Below, piece by piece: positions 57,785-64,000 of a stretch of DNA of 64,000 bases. The stretch covers positions 310,001 through 374,000 of the forward strand of contig CAVOOW010000001.1 in assembly GCA_963697675.1 (NCBI GenBank), in the 5' to 3' direction. The notes under the pieces were generated by a model that worked only from the letters and a program-made list of their open reading frames with translations, was not told the DNA's origin and searched no databases. Positions within the stretch are counted from its first letter, which is position 1. Each line of letters begins with the position of its first letter. The position numbers and the translations under genes were made by a program. Origin of the DNA: CAVOOW01 sp963697675 (GTDB taxonomy: Bacteria > Actinomycetota > Actinomycetes > JACCUZ01).

Positions 57785-58489
57785 GTGCCCCTCGTCGTCG
57801 TCCGTGACCTCACGGTCCGCTTCGGTGCCGTCGAGGCCGTGTCGGGCTTCGACCTGACCCTGCCCGCCGGCGCTTCGGTGGCCCTGATCGGGCGCAACGG
57901 CGCCGGGAAGTCGACCACACTGCGGGTTCTCGCCGGCGTCCTGCCGCCGACGTCGGGCTCGGTGCTGATCGCCGGCATCGACGCCGTCCGCGACCCGTCA
58001 GCGGCGAAGTCGCGGGTCGGCTACTGCCCGGACGTCGGAGGTCTGATCCCCCGGGCCACCGCGTGGGAGCACCTCCAGCTGGCGGCCACGCTGCGCGGTC
58101 TGGACCCGTCCTGGCGCGAGCGCGCGGCGGACCTGCTCGCGCGTTTCGACCTCACCAGCGTCGCGGACCGCATCACGGCCAGCTTCTCCCACGGCATGGG
58201 TCGGCGGATGTCCGTCGTGCTCGCCGCCTTCCACTCCCCCGACGTCCTGCTGCTCGACGAGCCGTTCGACGGCGTCGACCCGCTCGGCGTGGAGGCGACG
58301 ATGCAGGTCATCCAGGAGCTCCGGCTGCAGGGGTCAGCCGTACTCGTGTCCACCCACCTTCTCGACCTCGCCGTGCAGGCCTGCGAGGAGGCGATCGTGC
58401 TGCATCGCGGGACGGTGGTGTCCGCCACGCCGGCGGCCGAGCTGGCCGGCGTTGCGGGTGCGGCGCGCTATCGGTCCCTGCTCTCATGA
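57785..58489 (+). CDS. ABC transporter ATP-binding protein
   Basis: 234 residues. Walker A LIGRNGAGKSTTL, Q-loop near VGYCPDVGGLIPRATAWEHL, signature FSHGMGRRMSVVLAAF (degenerate LSGGQ), Walker B VLLLDEPFDGVD and switch STHLLD. ATPase of an ABC-2-like exporter; it works with the permease that overlaps it by 4 bases (ATGA). CACACT, a variant -10, lies 7 bases before the GTG. Confidence 0.9.
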   Translation: MPLVVVRDLTVRFGAVEAVSGFDLTLPAGASVALIGRNGAGKSTTLRVLAGVLPPTSGSVLIAGIDAVRDPSAAKSRVGYCPDVGGLIPRATAWEHLQLAATLRGLDPSWRERAADLLARFDLTSVADRITASFSHGMGRRMSVVLAAFHSPDVLLLDEPFDGVDPLGVEATMQVIQELRLQGSAVLVSTHLLDLAVQACEEAIVLHRGTVVSATPAAELAGVAGAARYRSLLS

Positions 58490-60021
58490 CGCTCTCAGAC
58501 CCGCCGGCTCTCATGACCGCCCAGGTACGCCCGCTGATCGCGCTGCGCTGGCGCATGCTGCGCTCGGGCCGGGCGCGCAAGGGGTTCATCGCCCTGGCTG
58601 CGCTCATCCCCGCGCTCTGCCTGATCGCCGCCGTCGTGGGGGCGACGGCACCGCGCGACCGGACCTTCGACGTGCTGCTGCTCGCGCCCAGCGCCTACCT
58701 GACCGTGGCACTGCTGACACTGCTCGGGCCGCTGGTCGCCGGCGGTGGCCAGGAGATGTTCCCGACCGGGCAGCTCGACGCATTCCCAGTGACCTCCCGT
58801 ACCCACTTCCTGGCCTCACTGGTGCTGACCCCCCTCAACCTCGCCTGGACCACGCAGCTCGTCGCCCTGGTCGGGCTGACCACGTTCGTCTCCGATCCGG
58901 GGCCGGGCATCGCCCTGTCGGTGCTCACCTGCCTGATCTTCCTGGCCGCTCTCACGCTCGCGGGTCAGGCGCTCGCGTGGTACGTCGTGGGACTCCGGCA
59001 GCGGGCCTGGGCGCGCCGGGCCAGCTGGTGCTTGGCCTTCGCCCTGATCGCCGCGGGGGCGCTCATCGCGCTGACCGGTCACCTCTCGACCTTGCTGAAC
59101 CACTCCCCGACGACCTGGGTGGTCATCGGCGCGCTCAACGGAGCGGCCGGGGGCGCGGCTGGTTACCGCAGCTGGGCCACCGTCACGTGGACGCTGGTGG
59201 CCGCAGCGTGGGTCGCCTACCGGCTCGGCCTGCGGGGGTGCACCTGGAGCCTGCGACAGCCCACGGGGGCAGGCGGGGCCTCCGACACCGGGGCGGTACG
59301 TCGACGCGGGCAGTCGCCGTCGGCGCTGCGCGCACACCTTGCCGCCGACCGGGCCAGCGTCTGGCGCTCGTCCTCGCTGCGTCGCGGGCTGCTCGTGCTC
59401 GGCATCCTGCCGGGGGCCGTCGCCGCCCTGGCCGGCCTCGACTGGCCGTCGCTGGTGATGCTGCCCGGCCTGGTCGCCGCCGGAGCGGGGCTGCTGTTCG
59501 GGGTGAACGTCTTCTGCCTCGACGGCACCGGTGCCCTGTGGCTGGCCTCACTGCCGGGCGATGCCCGTGTGCTGTTCCGCGCCAAGGCACTGGTCGTCGG
59601 GGAGGTGTGCGTGGTCGCCGTCGCGCTCGCACTCGTCGCCGGCGCGACTCGGGCCGGTCGACCGCCCACCGCGGCGGAAGGGGTCGCGTTGGTCGGTTGC
59701 GCGGTCGTTTCGGTGGCCCGGGTCGTCGCGACGTGCATGAACCTGTCCCTGCGGCGACCCCACCATGCCCAGCTGCTCGGGCCGCGCGACACGCCGGCCC
59801 CGCCCGGTGCGATGGCCGCCTACTCGGTCCGGCTGGCCGTCTCCACGACGCTGGTCGCCGTCCTCTTCTCCGCAGCCTCCCAGGCAGGCGACTGGCGACT
59901 GCCCGCCGCTCTTGTCGTCCCGTTCCTGCTGCTGAGCGCTCGACACCTGCTGGGATCGGGCCGACTATGGCTGGATCCGGACCTGCGAGCCCGCGTCGTG
60001 GCAACCGTCGCCAGCGGGTGA
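58486..60021 (+). CDS. ABC transporter permease, large ABC-2-like
   Basis: 511 residues with about twelve hydrophobic segments in two blocks separated by a basic loop (RQPTGAGGASDTGAVRRRGQSPS, around 255-280). The two-lobed layout matches actinobacterial permeases paired with a single ATPase. Substrate unknown; candidates are a lipid, peptide or antibiotic. ATG overlaps the ATPase stop. The c-di-GMP-riboswitch-like element begins directly after its stop codon. Confidence 0.8.
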   Translation: MTLSDPPALMTAQVRPLIALRWRMLRSGRARKGFIALAALIPALCLIAAVVGATAPRDRTFDVLLLAPSAYLTVALLTLLGPLVAGGGQEMFPTGQLDAFPVTSRTHFLASLVLTPLNLAWTTQLVALVGLTTFVSDPGPGIALSVLTCLIFLAALTLAGQALAWYVVGLRQRAWARRASWCLAFALIAAGALIALTGHLSTLLNHSPTTWVVIGALNGAAGGAAGYRSWATVTWTLVAAAWVAYRLGLRGCTWSLRQPTGAGGASDTGAVRRRGQSPSALRAHLAADRASVWRSSSLRRGLLVLGILPGAVAALAGLDWPSLVMLPGLVAAGAGLLFGVNVFCLDGTGALWLASLPGDARVLFRAKALVVGEVCVVAVALALVAGATRAGRPPTAAEGVALVGCAVVSVARVVATCMNLSLRRPHHAQLLGPRDTPAPPGAMAAYSVRLAVSTTLVAVLFSAASQAGDWRLPAALVVPFLLLSARHLLGSGRLWLDPDLRARVVATVASG

Positions 60022-60024
60022 CGA

Positions 60025-60114
60025 CACTCGCACTTTCGGGCAAACAACCCATCCGGAAAGCCTCCGGCCTATACCGTAAGTAACCGCAAGGTCCCCGGCT
60101 GTCCGGAAATGGAC
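60025..60114 (+). ncRNA. Candidate c-di-GMP-I (GEMM) riboswitch
   Basis: The ordered conserved pieces of the class I c-di-GMP aptamer are present: CGCAC (60029-60033), GGGCAAAC (60038-60045), AAAGCCTCCGGCCTA (60057-60071), ACC (60073-60075), GGT (60090-60092), then CCGGAAATGG near the end. The tetraloop hairpin normally between GGGCAAAC and AAAGCC is shortened to about 11 bases, which is atypical. It lies 78 bases before cpaB, the first gene of a Tad pilus operon, a common c-di-GMP target. Confidence 0.55.
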
Positions 60115-60191
60115 CCGATCAGACGATCGTTCGACCGACAATTCGCGGGCTTTGGCTCAACCGGCCGTGAATATGTCCGATGGAAGGAAGC

Positions 60192-60925
60192 ATGGGCCGT
60201 CGCACCGTTCTGCTGGTCGCTGCTCTGGTGATAGCCGCACTGGGCACGACGATGGTGTTCATCTACGTCAGCAACCTGAACGACCAGGCCATCGCCAAGC
60301 AGAGTCCGGTCGAGGTCCTCGTCGCGAAGAAACCGATCTCGGCGGGCACCTCGTACAAGGACGCCAGCGACGCAGCCTCGTTCGAGAAGAAGACCGTCAG
60401 TCGTGACGCCCTGGCCGACGGCGCCCTCGGGTCCACGGACCCGCTCGTCGGGAAGGTCGCGACGACGGAGATCTATACCGGCCAGCAGATCATCCCGCAG
60501 ATGTTCGGCGATCGAAATGAGATCAGCACGCTGAGCGTTCCCCCCGACATGCTCGCGATCAGCGTGGAGCTCGACGACCCCGCGCAGGTCGCCGGATTCG
60601 TCGAAGCCGGCACCAACGTCGCGATCTTCCTGACCTCGCCGGTGGCAAAACGCGGCGGTGGGGACGAGACTCGGCTTCTGCTGCCCTCGGTCAAGGTGCT
60701 GGCCATCGGCAACCAGACCGCTGTACCTCAGGACACCACCGCGACACCGGAACAGAGGAGGCGTCGGTGCCAAAGACCATCCTCACGATCGCAGTCGACC
60801 AGGAGGACTATCAGCGGGTCCTCTTCGGCTCCACCCACGGGAAGCTGAACCTGGGGCTGCTGGGCAAGGACGCCACGCCCGACACATCGATCCCGCCCAC
60901 CAACGAATCCAACCTGTTCCCCTGA
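60192..60925 (+). CDS. cpaB: Flp pilus assembly protein CpaB/RcpC (frameshift)
   Basis: About 244 residues. One N-terminal helix (MGRRTVLLVAALVIAALGTTMVFIYVSN), then an SAF domain (VEVLVAKKPISAGTSYKD, VSRDALADGALGSTDPLVGKVATTEIYTGQQI) and the RcpC/CpaB C-terminal region (LAISVELDDPAQVAGFVEAGTNVAIFLTS, LLLPSVKVLAIGNQT). Near 60750 one base shifts the frame to EEASVPKTILTIAVDQEDYQRVLFGSTHGKLNLGLLG, ending at 60925. It links the secretin or envelope to the Tad machine. ATG 60192 follows GGAAGGAAGC; ATG 60180 is the alternative. cpaE starts 1 base after the stop. Confidence 0.85.
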
Positions 60926-60926
60926 C

Positions 60927-62138
60927 ATGACTGCCATCGTCGATCTAGATGTGGGCACCGCGGAGACGCTGCACGCGGCGCTCGGCCCGGACACCCTTGT
61001 GCTGCCCTCGTTGGACGCCCTGCGCCGACACCTCGAGGTGCAGTTCGGCGAGGACAGCGTCGTCCTCGGCCCCAGTGTCGATCTCAGCGCCGCCCTCGCC
61101 CTGGCCGAGCAGATGCGCGTCAACCGGCCGAGCCTTGCGGTCATCCTCGTCCGCCGACGCGTCGACACGTCGGTGCTCACCGACGCGCTGCGCGCGGGTG
61201 TCTTCGAGGTCGTCGAGGAACGAGACCTCGCCGGTCTCAACACCGCTGTGCGCCGCGCCAAGGAGCTCGCCCGCAAGCTGCGGGAGACCGTCGGTGCCCT
61301 GACCACCGGTGAGGACCACGGCCCTCGAGGCAAGCTCGTCACCGTCTTCTCCGCCAAGGGCGGCTGCGGCAAGACGACACTTGCCACCAACCTCGCGGCC
61401 GCGCTGGCCGACCGCGGCCGGCGCGAGGTCTGCCTCGTCGACCTCGACCTGGCCTTCGGAGACGTCGCCATCGCGCTCCAGCTCTTCCCGGCCCACACCA
61501 TCGCCGATGCCGTGCCGCTCTTCGAGAGCCTCGACGCGCAGGCGGTCATGTCGCTGCTGACTCCGCACTCGCCCGGGCTGACCACTCTGGTCGCGCCGAT
61601 CGAGCCGGGCACCGCCGAGTCGATCCCCGCGACGCTGGTCGCGAAGCTGCTCGACCTGCTCAAGCAGCAGTTCGACTTCGTGGTGGTGGACACCCCTCCC
61701 GCGTTCGACGACCACGTGCTCGCGGCGTTCGACCAGAGCGACGTCGTCGCGCTGCTCGCCACCCTCGACATCCCGGCGTTGAAGAACCTGAAGCTCACCC
61801 TCGAGACCCTCGACCTGCTCAACTACCCGCGCGATCGGTGGCGCATCGTGCTCAACCGCGCGGACTCGAAGGTCGGGCTTGCGTTGGGCGAGGTCGAGAA
61901 AACCCTCAAGGCACCGATCTCCGCGCAGATCCCCAGCTCACGTGACGTCCCCGCCTCGATCAACCGCGGCGTGCCGATCGTGCTCGATGACCCCAAGCAC
62001 CCGGTCAGCCAGGCCATCAGGCTGTTCGGCGAGCGGCACGTCGCCGCCGGCACCTCGAGCGCCGAGAACGACATCCCGACCGGTCTGCGGACCGATCGCC
62101 GCAGCGGCCTGCTGCGCCGGAGGGCCAAGACGACATGA
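60927..62138 (+). CDS. cpaE: Tad pilus ATPase CpaE/TadZ
   Basis: 403 residues. N-terminal receiver-like domain (residues about 1-120: LHAALGPDTLVLPSLDALRRHLEVQF, ALRAGVFEVVEERDLAGLNTAVRRAKEL) without a clear phospho-Asp site. The C-terminal MinD/ParA-like ATPase has KLVTVFSAKGGCGKTTLATNLAAAL (deviant Walker A), VCLVDLDLAFGDVAIALQL, FDFVVVDTPPAFDDHVLAAFDQSD and VLNRADSKVGLALGEVEKTL. It localises the pilus machine at the pole or membrane. Part of the cpaB-cpaE-cpaF operon. Confidence 0.9.
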   Translation: MTAIVDLDVGTAETLHAALGPDTLVLPSLDALRRHLEVQFGEDSVVLGPSVDLSAALALAEQMRVNRPSLAVILVRRRVDTSVLTDALRAGVFEVVEERDLAGLNTAVRRAKELARKLRETVGALTTGEDHGPRGKLVTVFSAKGGCGKTTLATNLAAALADRGRREVCLVDLDLAFGDVAIALQLFPAHTIADAVPLFESLDAQAVMSLLTPHSPGLTTLVAPIEPGTAESIPATLVAKLLDLLKQQFDFVVVDTPPAFDDHVLAAFDQSDVVALLATLDIPALKNLKLTLETLDLLNYPRDRWRIVLNRADSKVGLALGEVEKTLKAPISAQIPSSRDVPASINRGVPIVLDDPKHPVSQAIRLFGERHVAAGTSSAENDIPTGLRTDRRSGLLRRRAKTT

Positions 62139-62148
62139 GCAAGACCGG

Positions 62149-63533
<1,385 letters not shown>

Positions 63534-63537
<4 letters not shown>

Positions 63538-64000
63538 CGCGGCGGGTCCAGTGGATCGCGCTGTGCGGCGTACTCGCCGCGGGTCTGTCACTGCTCGCAA
63601 GCCCCGCCTCCGCCGACACGACCGGCAAGATCGTCGGCAAGGAGAACGCACGGCCGCACACTGAGCATCACGTTCCAGGCCAACGGCCTCGCCGAAGACG
63701 CGACGATCGACCCTGAGTCGGTGATGGTGACCGTCGACGGCCGATCACTGCCGTCGACGACCGAGCCGCTGTCGACGACGGCGACCAAGCGCACGCGCCA
63801 TCCTCGCCTTCGACAACAGCAAGAGCATGGGACGACCAGCTCGCCGACGCCAAGTCGGCGGCCAAGGTGTTCCTCGGCAACCTGCCCGCCGACGTCATGG
63901 TCGGTCTGGTCACCTTCGGCGCAGACGGCAACCGCAGGACGTCGACCCGACGACGACCGACCAGGCGGTGGTCGCGCAAGCGATCGACGCAGCTGCAGCA
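63534..64000 (+). CDS. vWA-domain protein, possibly N-terminal part of TadB (partial; several frameshifts)
   Basis: Runs off the right edge. Signal peptide MTRRVQWIALCGVLAAGLSLLASPASA, then LSITFQANGLAEDATIDPESVMVTVDGRSLPS, AILAFDNSKSMG (MIDAS motif D-x-S-x-S) and DQLADAKSAAKVFLGNLPADVMVGLVTFGADGN, each in a different frame. Shifts are needed near 63650, 63790, 63828 and 63930. In many actinobacteria the gene after cpaF encodes a vWA domain joined to a TadB membrane domain, which would follow beyond the window (inference). Four breaks in 470 bases is the densest cluster here. Confidence 0.65.

Overview
The window is high-GC DNA from an actinobacterium (class Actinomycetes). Evidence: a PASTA-domain Ser/Thr kinase, an Rv2175c-type regulator, a mycobacterial-type SOS box, a ClgR/PopR-type regulator divergent from clpP, and type II (plant-like) DAHP synthase. 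The order metF - crtE - Rv2175c-like - pknL - aroG follows the Mycobacterium tuberculosis Rv2172c-Rv2178c neighbourhood, with carotenoid genes inserted. Nocardioides-like or a related order is a guess. No rRNA, tRNA, CRISPR array, transposase or phage gene was seen. About twenty-four apparent single-base frameshifts break otherwise well-conserved genes. I read these mainly as indels in a draft sequence and annotate such genes across the shift.

Layout. 1-8.5 kb: SOS-box-controlled DUF6504 gene, YbaK-type deacylase, GDPD and flippase-like membrane protein, a CrtA-like monooxygenase, clpP and a divergent PopR/ClgR-type regulator, FUSC protein, NCS1 permease with divergent TetR regulator. 8.5-18.7 kb: carotenoid tailoring genes (CrtO-like oxidoreductase, CruF-like hydratase, CruG-like glycosyltransferase, a second CrtI-like desaturase), mixed with an ATP-grasp enzyme, two tandem VOC proteins, a FAS1 lipoprotein and a membrane sulfite-oxidase-like protein. 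18.7-29.1 kb: Dcu-type dicarboxylate transporter, CDP-alcohol phosphatidyltransferase, SIMPL protein, metF, then the core carotenoid genes crtE-crtI-crtB with crtYc/crtYd opposite, an Rv2175c-like regulator and a ferredoxin-reductase-like flavoprotein. 29.6-39.5 kb: LysM/SLT muralytic enzyme, PASTA kinase, type I DAHP synthase, threonine aldolase, a surface locus (class F sortase, DUF4397 protein, membrane protein, EPEVAEA-repeat protein), type II DAHP synthase. 39.6-50.5 kb: YCII protein, pfkA and glpK on a symmetric divergent promoter, FAS1 protein, two-component system, PlsC acyltransferase, hydrolase, LOR/SDH (ornithine cyclodeaminase-like) enzyme, EEP nuclease. 50.7-64 kb: tadE/tadG-like genes, ROK glucokinase, SRPBCC and zinc-ribbon proteins, long-chain acyl-CoA ligase, an ABC exporter, then a Tad/Flp pilus operon (cpaB-cpaE-cpaF-vWA protein) preceded by a sequence resembling a c-di-GMP-I riboswitch and running off the right edge.

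How the genes work together. crtE, crtB, crtI and crtYc/Yd would make GGPP, phytoene, lycopene and a cyclised carotene. CruF-like hydratase, CruG-like glycosyltransferase, a second desaturase, a CrtO-like enzyme and a CrtA-like monooxygenase could convert it to an oxygenated, glycosylated carotenoid. Two unrelated DAHP synthases flank the kinase/surface block and feed the shikimate pathway.

Two sequence-level patterns run through the window. First, at least fifteen genes have T-A-N3-T exactly 6-8 bases before the start codon, which indicates leaderless transcription. Second, long nested hairpins of three sequence families lie 0-30 bases after stop codons, with compensatory changes between copies; a similar palindrome lies in frame inside the CruG-like gene.
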